A stretch of 64,000 nucleotides of DNA from Sulfurisphaera ohwakuensis (GCF_009729055.1 NZ_CP045484.1:1302001-1366000); one strand, 5' to 3'; counted from the stretch's first letter, positions 42,099-52,045 are shown. Notes: generated from the sequence alone by a model not told the origin. Program-made: numbers and translations.

Positions 42099-43697
42099 AT
42101 GTCATCTGAGAAGTTTACTAGTATTTCTCCTGCTGAATTCTTTAAAAGGAATCCAGAGTTGGCTGGTTTTAGTAATCCTGCAAGAGCCTTATATCAAACA
42201 GTCAGAGAATTAGTAGAAAATGCATTAGACGCAACTGACGTCCATAATATTTTACCTTCAATTAAGATAATAATCGAGTTAGTAGATCCTCAGAAGCAAA
42301 TATACAAGGTTAATGTAGAAGATAATGGAATTGGTATCCCTCCTCATATAGTTCCTAATGCTTTTGGTAAAGTTCTTTATAGCTCTAAATATGTTTTAAG
42401 GCAAACAAGAGGTATGTATGGGCTCGGAGTTAAAGCAGCAGTTCTATATAGTCAAATGTATCAAGAAAGGCCAGTAGAAGTAGTCACTTCCCCTATAAAT
42501 TCTAAAAGAATTTATTTCTTTAAATTAAAAATTGATGTAGTTAAAAATGAGCCTATAATTTTACAAAGGACTTCGGTAGTTAATGAGAAGAATTGGCATG
42601 GTACTTCCGTTACACTTTATTTATATGCTGACTGGCAAAGAGCAAAACAAAAGATTTATGAATATGTAAAGAAAACGTACATTATTTCACCTTATGCCGA
42701 ATTCTTTTTCAAAGATCCAGATAATAATGTAATTTACTATAAGAGATTAACAGATAAGATACCAGAACCTCCTAAAGAAGTTAAGCCTCACCCTTACGGT
42801 GTGGATATTGAACTAATAAAATTCATGATTGTTAAGAAAGATAAGCCAGTCCCAGTTAGAGATTTTCTGATTAACGAGTTTCAAAGCATAGGTGATGTTA
42901 CAGCGGATAAAATATTAGAGATGGCTAAGCTTCCCAAAGATAAGAAGACAACCGAATTAACTGACGAAGAAATTTCCAGATTAGTTGAGGTAATGAAGAA
43001 GTTTGATGATTTTAGACCCCCTTCAGCAGAAGCCCTTTCAGTTATAGGAGAAGATTTAATTAAATTAGGATTAAAAAGTATATTTAACCCAGAATTTGCA
43101 GAAGCTATTACAAGAAAACCTAAAGCGTATCAAGGACATCCTTTCATAGTAGAGGCTGGTATAGCTTATGGCGGGGCAATACAGCCATCTCCAGAGCCAA
43201 TAGTATTAAGATACGCTAATAAAATACCATTAATTTATGATGAAAAATCAGATGTTATTTGGAAAGTTGTTACAGAAGAAATGGACTGGAAAAGATACGG
43301 AATAGAGGAAGAACAACCTCCGCTAGTAGTTATGGTACATTTGTGCAGTACAAAAGTTCCTTATAGGAGCGCTGGTAAAGAAAGTATTGCTGATGTTGAA
43401 GAAATAGAGAAAGAAATAAAACTTGCCCTAATGGATGTAGCTAGAAAATTAAAGAAATACATAACAGAGAAAAGGAAAGAAGAAGAGGCAAAAAAACGTC
43501 TTATTACTTACCTAAAATATATCCCAGAAGTTAGTAGAGGGCTAGCTCTATTCTTAGTAGGAGGAGATAAACAGAAAATAGGAGACGCATATTCAGATTT
43601 GAGAGAAAAACTACTTAAAATAGCGTTGAATAAACTTGAGGTAAACGATAAAAAATTAGAGGAGGAAATACGTAATTATAAAGTAGAGGAGTTATGA
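42099..43697 (+). CDS. top6B: Type II DNA topoisomerase VI subunit B
   Basis: The ATPase subunit of Topo VI, a GHKL enzyme. The 532-aa protein shows the Bergerat motifs: ELVENALDAT, VEDNGIGIP and GMYGLGVKAA. The helix-two-turn-helix, transducer domain and switch lysine region (PYRSAGKES) follow. The C-terminus is a Lys/Glu helix. It overlaps top6A by 4 bp, giving coupled synthesis of the A2B2 enzyme. Confidence 0.96.
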   Translation: MSSEKFTSISPAEFFKRNPELAGFSNPARALYQTVRELVENALDATDVHNILPSIKIIIELVDPQKQIYKVNVEDNGIGIPPHIVPNAFGKVLYSSKYVLRQTRGMYGLGVKAAVLYSQMYQERPVEVVTSPINSKRIYFFKLKIDVVKNEPIILQRTSVVNEKNWHGTSVTLYLYADWQRAKQKIYEYVKKTYIISPYAEFFFKDPDNNVIYYKRLTDKIPEPPKEVKPHPYGVDIELIKFMIVKKDKPVPVRDFLINEFQSIGDVTADKILEMAKLPKDKKTTELTDEEISRLVEVMKKFDDFRPPSAEALSVIGEDLIKLGLKSIFNPEFAEAITRKPKAYQGHPFIVEAGIAYGGAIQPSPEPIVLRYANKIPLIYDEKSDVIWKVVTEEMDWKRYGIEEEQPPLVVMVHLCSTKVPYRSAGKESIADVEEIEKEIKLALMDVARKLKKYITEKRKEEEAKKRLITYLKYIPEVSRGLALFLVGGDKQKIGDAYSDLREKLLKIALNKLEVNDKKLEEEIRNYKVEEL

Positions 43698-44857
43698 GTA
43701 GTGAATTAACTTCTAAGGTGGATAAAGAAGCTAGGAAGAAGGCAGCTGACACTCTTAGGCAAGTTTTTGTAAAATTAATTGAGCAAATAAATAACTCTGA
43801 ACCTCCAACTATGGAAATTCCAAAGAGAACTCTTGGCAATACTATTTATGATGAAAAGAGAAAGCTACTTCTTTTAGGCGAAGAGAAATTAAAGAGAAGT
43901 TTCTTCGATCTTAATGAGTCTAAAAGATTTATGCAAACAGTACTTATGGCTAGTATAATATACGATGCACTTATTAACGATGAATATCCAACAATACGTG
44001 ATCTATATTATAGAGGTAAACATTCTATTATATTAAAGGATCCTAGAGGTAAAACTTATGAAGAAAATACATGGGATGAGCAAAAGGAGTCAGATAGTGT
44101 AATAATGGATATTGAGGTATTTACGTCCTTGCTTAGGGAAGATATGCTTATTCTAAGTAAGGAGAAAGGTAAAGTTGTCGGTGATATGAGAATCAGAAGT
44201 GGAAACGACATAATTGATTTAAGCAAAATGGGTCATGGTGCATATTCTATTGAGCCAACCCCAGATTTAATAGATTTTGTAGATATTAATGCTGAATTTG
44301 TATTAGTAGTTGAGAAAGATGCTGTATTTCAACAGCTTCATAGGGCAGGATTCTGGAAACAATATAAAGCCATTTTAGTTACAAGTGCAGGACAGCCAGA
44401 TAGAGCTACAAGAAGATTCGTAAGAAGACTGAATGAAGAACTAAAATTACCGGTTTATATTTTAACCGATGCAGATCCATACGGATGGTATATTTATAGT
44501 GTTTTTAGAATAGGATCTATTTCGTTATCATACGAAAGTGAAAGACTTGCTACTCCTAATGCGAAGTTCCTTGGAGTCTCAATGACTGATATTTTTGGCG
44601 ATAGCAATAAAAAACCGTATCTATCAGAGCAAGAAAGAAGAAACTATATTATAAAAGCCAAAGATGCTGATATAAAAAGAGCTACTGAAATAAAGAACTA
44701 TCAATGGTTTAAGACTAAGGCATGGCAACATGAAATAGAGATCTTTCTTAATAAAAAGTCTAAGTTAGAAATAGAAGCTATGGCGAGTAAGGGATTAAAA
44801 TTCTTAGCGTTTCAATACATTCCAGAGAAAATTAAATCAAAAGATTATGTTGAGTGA
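43694..44857 (+). CDS. top6A: Type II DNA topoisomerase VI subunit A (Spo11-like)
   Basis: The DNA-cleaving subunit. The 387-aa protein has the winged-helix CAP domain with the catalytic tyrosine in RDLYYRGKH (Y106, as in the Sulfolobus enzyme). The Toprim domain has the acidic residues of DADPYG and an upstream Glu in VVEKDAVFQ. It forms a coupled pair with top6B. Confidence 0.96.
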   Translation: MSSELTSKVDKEARKKAADTLRQVFVKLIEQINNSEPPTMEIPKRTLGNTIYDEKRKLLLLGEEKLKRSFFDLNESKRFMQTVLMASIIYDALINDEYPTIRDLYYRGKHSIILKDPRGKTYEENTWDEQKESDSVIMDIEVFTSLLREDMLILSKEKGKVVGDMRIRSGNDIIDLSKMGHGAYSIEPTPDLIDFVDINAEFVLVVEKDAVFQQLHRAGFWKQYKAILVTSAGQPDRATRRFVRRLNEELKLPVYILTDADPYGWYIYSVFRIGSISLSYESERLATPNAKFLGVSMTDIFGDSNKKPYLSEQERRNYIIKAKDADIKRATEIKNYQWFKTKAWQHEIEIFLNKKSKLEIEAMASKGLKFLAFQYIPEKIKSKDYVE

Positions 44858-44904
44858 TCCGCCGAGACAGGTTATTTCATCATTCAAAAATTGGGGTCTC
44901 TTCA

Positions 44905-45051
44905 TCATTCATAGTATCCTAGGATATCATTAAAAGTATTTCTTTTGCATACTCTACAGTATTGATATATTGCTGGCTGCTTACTTATATCAAAGCTTAT
45001 ATTGATAGTCCATTCTGTCCCGCAATTTCTGCATTTAAGTTTCCATGGCAT
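44905..45051 (-). CDS. 48-aa zinc-ribbon protein
   Basis: A short ATG-started frame encoding MPWKLKCRNCGTEWTINI, then a 13-residue spacer, then CRVCKRN and NDILGYYE. C7, C10, C32 and C35 form a clean two-knuckle zinc ribbon, with the Gly and Trp typical of such folds. It lies on the minus strand in the otherwise empty gap between top6A and aIF5A. The cysteine pattern makes chance unlikely. Partner and function unknown. Confidence 0.65.
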   Translation of the reverse strand: MPWKLKCRNCGTEWTINISFDISKQPAIYQYCRVCKRNTFNDILGYYE

Positions 45052-45186
45052 AATGCTTTTTATATTTCTGAAGTTAAATAAGATTTGCTGTGAAGAGGCT
45101 AGATATACTGAATTTGTGATGAAGGGCCAAAGCTCGGAGCAAAGAGTTTATAGCTTTGCCTTAATTAGGTTATTTTGGGAATATAA

Positions 45187-45582
45187 ATGAGCATTCAATA
45201 CACGACTGTAGGTGATCTAAAGGTAGGTAATTATGTAGTTATTGATGGTGAACCTTGTAGAGTAGTTGAGATAAGTAAGGCCAAAACTGGAAAACATGGA
45301 AGCGCTAAAGCTAATATCGTTGCGATAGGTCTTTTCACTGGTCAAAAAAGAACATTAATGGCACCAGTAGATCAACAAGTAGAAGTTCCGATAATTGAAA
45401 AACATATAGGTCAAATTTTGGCTGATAAAGGTGATACAATTACGATTATGGATATGGAAAATTATGAGACATTTGACATAGAAAAACCAACAGATGCAGA
45501 TATAGTTGATAAAATTAGGCCAGGAGCAGAGGTAGAGTATTGGGAAATTATGGGTAGAAAGAAAATTGTTAGGGTAAAGTAA
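45187..45582 (+). CDS. eif5A: Translation factor aIF5A
   Basis: The archaeal homologue of eIF5A/EF-P, which relieves ribosome stalling. The 131-aa protein has the N-terminal SH3 barrel with the hypusine site in KTGKHGSAK (K36), and a C-terminal OB domain. Deoxyhypusine synthase is encoded upstream at 41133, so the modification pathway is present. SRP54 starts 2 bp after its stop. Confidence 0.96.
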   Translation: MSIQYTTVGDLKVGNYVVIDGEPCRVVEISKAKTGKHGSAKANIVAIGLFTGQKRTLMAPVDQQVEVPIIEKHIGQILADKGDTITIMDMENYETFDIEKPTDADIVDKIRPGAEVEYWEIMGRKKIVRVK

Positions 45583-45583
45583 A

Positions 45584-46921
45584 TTGTTAGATAATTTAAA
45601 AGATGCAGTTAGAAAATTTTTAGGTTCCTCTAATTATGATAAAGCAGTAAATGACTTTATAAAGGAACTTCAAATTTCTTTAATTAAATCAGATGTAAAT
45701 GTAAAACTTGTAAGTAATTTAACACAAAAAATAAAAGACAGACTTGAAAAAGAAAAACCACCCACAGCAATAGAGAGAAGAGAATGGTTTATCTCTATTG
45801 TATATGATGAATTATCTAAATTATTTGGTGGTGATATAAACCCAGAAATCACGCCTAAGAAGATTCCTTATGTGATAATGTTAGTAGGTGTTCAAGGAAG
45901 TGGTAAAACTACAACAGCAGGTAAATTAGCTCTATTTTATAAGAAAAAAGGATATAAAGTTGGATTGGTTGCCGCTGATGTATATAGACCAGCAGCATAT
46001 GACCAATTGGTCCAGATAGGTAAACAAATAAATGTTCCAGTATATGGAGAGCCAAATAATACAGATGCCGTTGGGATAGCAAAAAGAGGAGTTGAGAAGT
46101 TCCTATCTGAAAAATACGATATTATTATTGTTGATACAGCTGGTAGACATGGATATGGTGAGGAAGTAAAACTTTTAGAAGAAATGAAAAATATGTATAG
46201 TGAGATTAAACCAGATGAAGTAATCTTGGTAATAGATGCTTCAATAGGTCAAAAAGCCTATGATTTGGCTTCTAGATTTCATCAAGCAAGTCCCATAGGG
46301 TCAATTATAGTAACAAAAATGGACGGAACGGCTAAAGGTGGTGGAGCTCTTTCTGCTGTAGCTGCTACTGGTGCTGTTATAAAATTCATAGGTACTGGAG
46401 AAAAATTAGATGAGCTAGAAGTCTTTAATCCGCGAAGATTTGTTTCACGTATCTTAGGAATGGGAGACATAGAGAGCATTATAGAAAAAATCAAGGGAAT
46501 GGAAGAATATGAGCAGATTCAAAAGAAAATGGAAGAGGTTATGAGTGGAAAAGCCAAATTGACCTTAAGAGATATTTACAAGCAATTAATAGCTCTAAGA
46601 AAGATGGGTCCTTTAAATAAGATTTTGCAAATGTTACCAGGCTTTGGAGTTTTTTCTCAAATTCCAGAAGAACAATTGAAATTAGGAGAAGAGAAGATTA
46701 AGAAATTTCTTGTAATTATGAACTCTATGACATATAAAGAGTTAGATAATCCTTCAATAATAGATAAATCTAGAATAAGAAGAATAGCAAAAGGTTCTGG
46801 TGCTTCGCCAGAGGAAGTAAAGGAATTATTAAAGCAATATCAAGTAACTAATAATTTGTTAAAAATGGTTAAGAGGAGAAAAGGTCTTGCAAAACTTTTT
46901 GAAGACAGAAATTCTAAGTAA
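45584..46921 (+). CDS. srp54: Signal recognition particle protein SRP54
   Basis: A GTPase that binds signal peptides and 7S RNA. The 445-aa protein has the N domain (1-85) and the G domain with GVQGSGKTTTAGKLA, DTAGRHGYGEE, TKMDGTAKGGG and the closing GTGEKLDELE. The Met-rich M domain follows. The start is a TTG at 45584, directly after the aIF5A stop, giving a coupled transcript. The pus10-like gene overlaps its 3' end by 35 bp. Confidence 0.95.
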   Translation: MLDNLKDAVRKFLGSSNYDKAVNDFIKELQISLIKSDVNVKLVSNLTQKIKDRLEKEKPPTAIERREWFISIVYDELSKLFGGDINPEITPKKIPYVIMLVGVQGSGKTTTAGKLALFYKKKGYKVGLVAADVYRPAAYDQLVQIGKQINVPVYGEPNNTDAVGIAKRGVEKFLSEKYDIIIVDTAGRHGYGEEVKLLEEMKNMYSEIKPDEVILVIDASIGQKAYDLASRFHQASPIGSIIVTKMDGTAKGGGALSAVAATGAVIKFIGTGEKLDELEVFNPRRFVSRILGMGDIESIIEKIKGMEEYEQIQKKMEEVMSGKAKLTLRDIYKQLIALRKMGPLNKILQMLPGFGVFSQIPEEQLKLGEEKIKKFLVIMNSMTYKELDNPSIIDKSRIRRIAKGSGASPEEVKELLKQYQVTNNLLKMVKRRKGLAKLFEDRNSK

Positions 46922-47966
46922 ATCACTAGAGTTATTGTCTAAGTATCCTCTTTGTGATAGTTGTCTAGGAAGATGTTTTGCAAGGCTCAGTTTAGGTCAT
47001 AGTAATGAAGAAAGAGGTAAGGCAATAAAGATATTATTATTAATGGAAATAGATAAGGCAATAAAAGAGCATAAAATAGAAGATTTACCACAAATAAAAG
47101 AAGTTCTATATAATATGGGAGAAATAAGCCTTACTTTATATAAGAATTATTTTAATGACGAGTTTCAAAATAGAAGTTGTTACATTTGTGACAATAGAAT
47201 AAATGAATTTAAAGAAAATTTCCTTAAGAAAGCATTAGAAAAGATAGGAAATAATAAGACTTTTGTATTAGGTGTTAAACTCACTGACGAATTAAAGAAT
47301 AGAGAAGAAAAATTTATGGTGGAAAATCAATTATTTTATTATGAAAGTATAAAAAATGAAATAAAAAGAGACGTAGGAAAAAAATTGGCTAATATGGGTT
47401 TTATACCAGAATTTGATAATCCTCAAGTAGAACTTGTCTATGATATGGAATATGATACTGTAATAGTATTTACTAAGTCTAAAAAGTACTTAGCATTTTA
47501 TAATAGACTTAGTAGAGGTATACCTATATCTAGTTGGGTTTCTAAAGGAGGAGAATCTTTAGAGAGTCTATTATCTACGCAAGTTGTTGCTCCTTATTCC
47601 GAGGCTTCAGAGTACAGAATAATTGATGACTATCCGCTTATAATAGAAAATATAACTGAGAAACAGGTAAACTTGCAAGGATTCCATATTACTGTAGTAT
47701 CAAAAATTGCGGGAAAAGAGCTATCAACAATTTTTACTATAAAGCCTACTAGACGTCTATATAGAGTAACAGTTTATTCAGATGAGGAAATTAAGGAGGG
47801 AATTAAAATTTATGATAAAATTTATGATATATTTATAGAGGCAAAAGATTTTAAAGAACTAAGAGAGAAGATAAAAAATTACCAGGTTATTTCCATAGAT
47901 TTAATATCTACTGTAGGCAAAAGTAAACTAGTAGCCGACACTTATATTAAAAAGAATTTTTCATAA
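46887..47966 (+). CDS. Pus10-like protein with degenerate catalytic region
   Basis: A 359-aa homologue of archaeal tRNA pseudouridine synthase Pus10, which makes psi54/psi55. The N-terminal zinc region (CDSCLGRCF, then CYIC) and THUMP-type domain (about 60-210) fit well, ending in LSRGIPISSW. The expected catalytic segment with the Asp motif (GREDxDVRMLG) is not visible. The best alignable stretch is SEYRIIDDYPLII near 250. Catalysis is therefore doubtful. The start is a TTG inside srp54 (35-bp overlap). It could be a tRNA-binding relative. Confidence 0.7.
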   Translation: MQNFLKTEILSKSLELLSKYPLCDSCLGRCFARLSLGHSNEERGKAIKILLLMEIDKAIKEHKIEDLPQIKEVLYNMGEISLTLYKNYFNDEFQNRSCYICDNRINEFKENFLKKALEKIGNNKTFVLGVKLTDELKNREEKFMVENQLFYYESIKNEIKRDVGKKLANMGFIPEFDNPQVELVYDMEYDTVIVFTKSKKYLAFYNRLSRGIPISSWVSKGGESLESLLSTQVVAPYSEASEYRIIDDYPLIIENITEKQVNLQGFHITVVSKIAGKELSTIFTIKPTRRLYRVTVYSDEEIKEGIKIYDKIYDIFIEAKDFKELREKIKNYQVISIDLISTVGKSKLVADTYIKKNFS

Positions 47967-47974
47967 TTAATGAG

Positions 47975-48772
47975 ATGAATGTCGATATAAACGGTAAAAG
48001 AGTCTTAATAACTGCATCCACTGAAGGAATAGGTAAAGGTCTAGCAAGAACCCTATCACGAGAAGGATGTAAAGTTATTATTACTTCTAGGAATGAACAT
48101 AAGGTTAAATCTACTGTTGAAGAGTTGAAAAAATACAACCCTGAAGTTTACGGTTACGTATCAGATTTAACCGATTATTCAAACTTAGAAGCCTTAGTTA
48201 AATTTATGTTAGAAAAAATCGGAGGCATTGATGTTCTCATTTTTAATTCTGGAAATCCTCCTTCTGAACCTTCTTATTTTGATGAAACTTCAATAGAGGA
48301 CTGGGAGTATTCTGTTAAACTCTATTTACTAAGTGCAATAAAACTTACTAAACTGGTTTTGCCCTATATGAAGTCGCAAAGATGGGGCAGGATTTTATAT
48401 TTATCTTCATGGACAATTAAACAACCTCAAAGAATTTTTGTCTTAGCAGATGTGTCCAGATCTTCAATTGTTCAATTAACTAAGATTCTCTCTAAAGAAC
48501 TAGGAAGCTATAACATTACTGTTAATACAATACTAATGGGAAGTTTTGAGACAGAAGGGGCAAAAAGAAGTCTTAAAAAATTAGCAGAGAAACAAAAGAT
48601 AGATTTCGAAGAGTTATGGAAAAAGGAAGTAATAGAAAGATCTCCGTTAAAAAGAACTGGTGATATTGAAAAAGAATTAGGTTCGCTTATTGCATATCTA
48701 ATTTCTGATTATGCTTCATATATAACAGGTTCCGTAATACAAATAGATGGAGGTACTAGTGATGCAATATAA
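47975..48772 (+). CDS. Atypical short-chain dehydrogenase/reductase-fold protein
   Basis: A 265-aa SDR fold protein: cofactor loop TASTEGIGKG (about 13-22), IFNSGNPP, YLSSWTI with the usual serine, and an ITGSVIQIDGG end. The catalytic YxxxK is missing: at the expected place the sequence reads LADVSRSSIVQ. Such divergent members exist among 3-oxoacyl-ACP reductase-like SDRs. It may bind NAD(P)H but the reaction is unclear. It follows the pus10-like gene by 8 bp. Confidence 0.85.
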   Translation: MNVDINGKRVLITASTEGIGKGLARTLSREGCKVIITSRNEHKVKSTVEELKKYNPEVYGYVSDLTDYSNLEALVKFMLEKIGGIDVLIFNSGNPPSEPSYFDETSIEDWEYSVKLYLLSAIKLTKLVLPYMKSQRWGRILYLSSWTIKQPQRIFVLADVSRSSIVQLTKILSKELGSYNITVNTILMGSFETEGAKRSLKKLAEKQKIDFEELWKKEVIERSPLKRTGDIEKELGSLIAYLISDYASYITGSVIQIDGGTSDAI

Positions 48773-48775
48773 GTA

Positions 48776-48792
48776 TTAAAGGACTCCTTTAA
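48776..48792. repeat. 17-bp hyphenated palindrome after the SDR gene
   Basis: ttaaagga-c-tcctttaa, a perfect 8-bp inverted repeat with one central base. It begins 4 bp after the SDR stop and lies about 80 bp before cren7. No T-tract follows, so it is not an obvious terminator; it could be a binding site. Confidence 0.4.
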
Positions 48793-48872
48793 CTTTGGCT
48801 TAAGTTACTCATGGTATTACACCTTACAATACTTGACAAAATGTTTATAAAATTGTTTGAACAAGTACTATA

Positions 48873-49058
48873 ATGATAGGTATGGCTGAGAAAAAGGTAA
48901 AAGTAAAGACTCCTAGTGGGAAAGAAGCGGAATTGGCACCAGAAAAAGTCTGGGTATTAGCACCTAAAGGGAGAAAAGGTGTAAAGATAGGATTATTCAA
49001 AGACCCAGAAACTGGGAAATATTTTAGGCATAAGTTGCCAGATGATTATCCAGTCTAA
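48873..49058 (+). CDS. creN7: Chromatin protein Cren7
   Basis: A small SH3-like DNA-bending protein conserved in Crenarchaeota. The sequence ([19 protein letters not shown], then [20 protein letters not shown] and [11 protein letters not shown]) is typical Cren7. Two ATGs are possible, 48873 (61 aa) and 48882 (58 aa). The TATA box tttataaa at 48844-48851 predicts transcription from about 48873, which favours the leaderless first ATG. It is monocistronic. Confidence 0.95.
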   Translation: MIGMAEKKVKVKTPSGKEAELAPEKVWVLAPKGRKGVKIGLFKDPETGKYFRHKLPDDYPV

Positions 49059-49078
49059 ACTTTTTAATAAAGTCATAA

Positions 49079-49771
<693 letters not shown>

Positions 49772-49776
49772 TAAAA

Positions 49777-50052
49777 ATGTCTATATTAAATGAAGAGGAA
49801 TTTAGGCTATTAAGGGAGCATAGAGGTAAAGTAAATATAAATATAGTAGAAAAGATATTAACTGAGATAGAAGAAGACTACGAAAAAACAAATAATATTG
49901 TCTCATCTGTCATATTTGTATATTCTAATTATTTTGATATTATAAAGCAGAATAAAGATACATTTGACTTAATATCTAAAATATTGAATAAATATACTTC
50001 AAAAATAGGAGCAGAAAATGTAATTCAACTGATAATAAACTCTCTGAAATAG
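49777..50052 (+). CDS. Small helical hypothetical protein
   Basis: A 91-aa, mostly helical protein (MSILNEEEFRLLREHRGK at the N-terminus, then a long amphipathic helix and an IGAENVIQLIINSLK end). A GTG at 49768 overlaps the pyrH stop; the ATG at 49777 is the more likely start. It is co-transcribed with pyrH. The family is not recognised. Confidence 0.6.
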   Translation: MSILNEEEFRLLREHRGKVNINIVEKILTEIEEDYEKTNNIVSSVIFVYSNYFDIIKQNKDTFDLISKILNKYTSKIGAENVIQLIINSLK

Positions 50053-50118
50053 TTTTTTATTCGAACTTTCCTTTATAGCTTTATTTATAAGGGAATTACC
50101 AAAAGTAAAACTACTAGT

Positions 50119-51501
50119 ATGAAAGTAGGAATCCTTGACTCAACCCTAAGAGAAGGAGAACAAACACCCGGAGTTGTATTCACAATAGATCAAAGAGTCG
50201 AAATAGCAAAAGCATTATCAGATGTTGGTGTTCAGATGATAGAAGCAGGACATCCTGCAGTATCCTCGGATATTTATGAGGGAATAAAAAGGATTATGAA
50301 ACTTAAAAGAGAAGGACTTATTACATCAGAAATAGTAGGGCATAGTAGAGCTGTAAAAAAAGATATCGAAGTAGCAGCAGAATTAGAAGTAGATAGAATA
50401 GCAATATTTTATGGTGTAAGTGATATTCACCTTAAAGCAAAACATCATGTTACAAGAGAGGAGGCACTTAATATAATAGCAGAAACAATAAGTTATGCAA
50501 AAAGCCATGGTGTTAAAGTAAGATTTACAGCAGAAGATGGTAGTAGAACTGATTTAGATTATTTAATAAAAGTGTGTAAAACAGCAAGAGATGCAGGTGC
50601 TGACAGAGTAAGTATAGCTGATACTGTGGGTATTCTTTATCCCACAAAAACAAGAGAATTATTTAGTACCTTAGTAAGGGAAGTACCAGGTTTAGAATTT
50701 GATATTCATGCTCATAATGATTTAGGTTTAGCCGTTGCTAATGCGTTAGCTGCAATAGAAGGCGGAGCTACTATAATTCATACTACAGTAAATGGATTAG
50801 GAGAAAGAGTAGGAATTGTTCCTCTCCAAGTAATTGCTGCAGCAATAAAATATCATTTTGGAATTGAAGTTGTAAAGTTAAATAAATTACAACAATTAGC
50901 CAGTCTAGTCGAAAAATATAGTGGTATACCGATGCCTCCAAACTACCCAATAACCGGAGATTATGCATTTATTCATAAAGCTGGTATCCATGTGGCTGGA
51001 GTTCTTAATGATCCATCAACTTACGAGTTTATGCCACCAGAGACTTTTGGAAGAAGTAGAGACTACGTTATTGATAAATATACTGGTAAGCACGCACTAA
51101 AAGATAGGTTTGAAAAATTGGGCGTTAAATTAAGTGATGTAGAACTAGATCAAGTACTAGCTAAAATAAAATCCAATCCAAATGTTAGATTCTATAGAGA
51201 TGTAGACTTATTAGAAATAGCTGAGTCAGTTACTGGCAGAGTATTAAAACCTAAACCGCCAGAAAATATTGAAGCTTTAATTTCAGTTAAATGTGAGTCA
51301 AATGTTTATACTACAGCAGTAACTAGAAGATTATCTGTTATTCCAGGAGTAAAAGAAGTCATGGAAATCTCTGGAGATTATGATATTCTCGTTAAAGTTG
51401 AGGCAAAAGATCCTAATGAACTTAATCAAATTATTGAAAATATCAGAGCTGTAAAGGGTGTAAGTTCTACTTTAACATCATTAGTTCTTAAAAAGATGTA
51501 A
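50119..51501 (+). CDS. lysS: Homocitrate synthase with C-terminal RAM domain
   Basis: Condenses acetyl-CoA with 2-oxoglutarate, the first step of lysine synthesis by the aminoadipate route. The 460-aa protein has the HMGL-like barrel: DSTLREGEQTPGV, the AEDGSRTD catalytic stretch, HAHNDLGLAVAN and NGLGERVG. The last 75 residues form an Lrp-type RAM/ACT domain (ISVKCESNVY), likely for feedback by lysine. The TATA box tttataag at 50084-50091 gives a leader of only a few bases. Related 2-isopropylmalate synthases are the alternative. Confidence 0.9.
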   Translation: MKVGILDSTLREGEQTPGVVFTIDQRVEIAKALSDVGVQMIEAGHPAVSSDIYEGIKRIMKLKREGLITSEIVGHSRAVKKDIEVAAELEVDRIAIFYGVSDIHLKAKHHVTREEALNIIAETISYAKSHGVKVRFTAEDGSRTDLDYLIKVCKTARDAGADRVSIADTVGILYPTKTRELFSTLVREVPGLEFDIHAHNDLGLAVANALAAIEGGATIIHTTVNGLGERVGIVPLQVIAAAIKYHFGIEVVKLNKLQQLASLVEKYSGIPMPPNYPITGDYAFIHKAGIHVAGVLNDPSTYEFMPPETFGRSRDYVIDKYTGKHALKDRFEKLGVKLSDVELDQVLAKIKSNPNVRFYRDVDLLEIAESVTGRVLKPKPPENIEALISVKCESNVYTTAVTRRLSVIPGVKEVMEISGDYDILVKVEAKDPNELNQIIENIRAVKGVSSTLTSLVLKKM

Positions 51502-51685
51502 ACTTTTACAATAGCTAAGTATAATTTTTATTTTAGTAAATCTTGAAAGTTATACTAGATTTCTTTATAATTAGTTTATTTTCTTATTAGTAGATAAAAT
51601 TCTTTTTATTTATTGATTTGATTAAGAATGATACACGTGGCTGAATTATAAGTAATTAAAAGTAAGGTATCTCTCGGATAAATAT

Positions 51686-52045
51686 TTAAGGGTTAACTTG
51701 TATTTCCAGCTTATCTTCAACTTTCTTAATTAGCTCAAAGTCTCTATCATTTGTTACTACTATCATATTATGATTTATCGCAATTGACGCTAATATTATA
51801 TCAACAACATTAACAGGATTTCCTATCTTCCTTAGCTTGACCATAATCTTAAGTGCGAACTCATAATCTTCTTTAGTAGGATATACAACCAAAAGCTTGT
51901 TCCTAAGATTGAGTATAGGAGGATATTCAATTACGTTTAAAATACTTGTAATAATAAAGTCTAACTTATCTTGTAAAGTCCTATTTTTATAGATCTCAAT
52001 CAGAACATTTGTATCATAGATTTTCTCTTTAGTTCTTTCTGAAAT
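51686..52045 (-). CDS. vapC: VapC-type PIN toxin (start codon unresolved)
   Basis: A PIN-domain ribonuclease, the toxin of a VapBC pair. All four acidic residues are present: D in YDTNVLIEI, E in NVIEYPP, D in NPVNVVDIILASIAI and D in VVTNDRDFELI. The first canonical start is a TTG at 51892 that would remove the first catalytic Asp. Upstream in frame, after a TGA, the only AUN-type codons are an ATT (52043-52045) and an ATC (52019-52021). The ATT has a GGTG 6 nt before it. I give the ATT coordinate; the gene uses a rare start or is damaged. It overlaps vapB. Confidence 0.75.
   Translation of the reverse strand: MSERTKEKIYDTNVLIEIYKNRTLQDKLDFIITSILNVIEYPPILNLRNKLLVVYPTKEDYEFALKIMVKLRKIGNPVNVVDIILASIAINHNMIVVTNDRDFELIKKVEDKLEIQVNP

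Noticed and set aside
42084..42145. GTGATGA followed by two CTGA boxes at the top6B start, on the plus strand
   Set aside because: No C' box, and most of it is inside the top6B coding sequence.
44870..44912. Two ATGATGA boxes 18 nt apart on the minus strand after the zinc-ribbon gene, resembling a C/D sRNA
   Set aside because: Only a weak TTGA fits D' and no CTGA D box follows C'; the first box is part of the gene's double stop.
44914..44925. Palindrome tatcctaggata
   Set aside because: It lies inside the zinc-ribbon coding sequence and is short enough to arise by chance.
45002..45190. 62-aa plus-strand frame before aIF5A
   Set aside because: It is antisense to the zinc-ribbon gene, has no homology and overlaps the aIF5A start.
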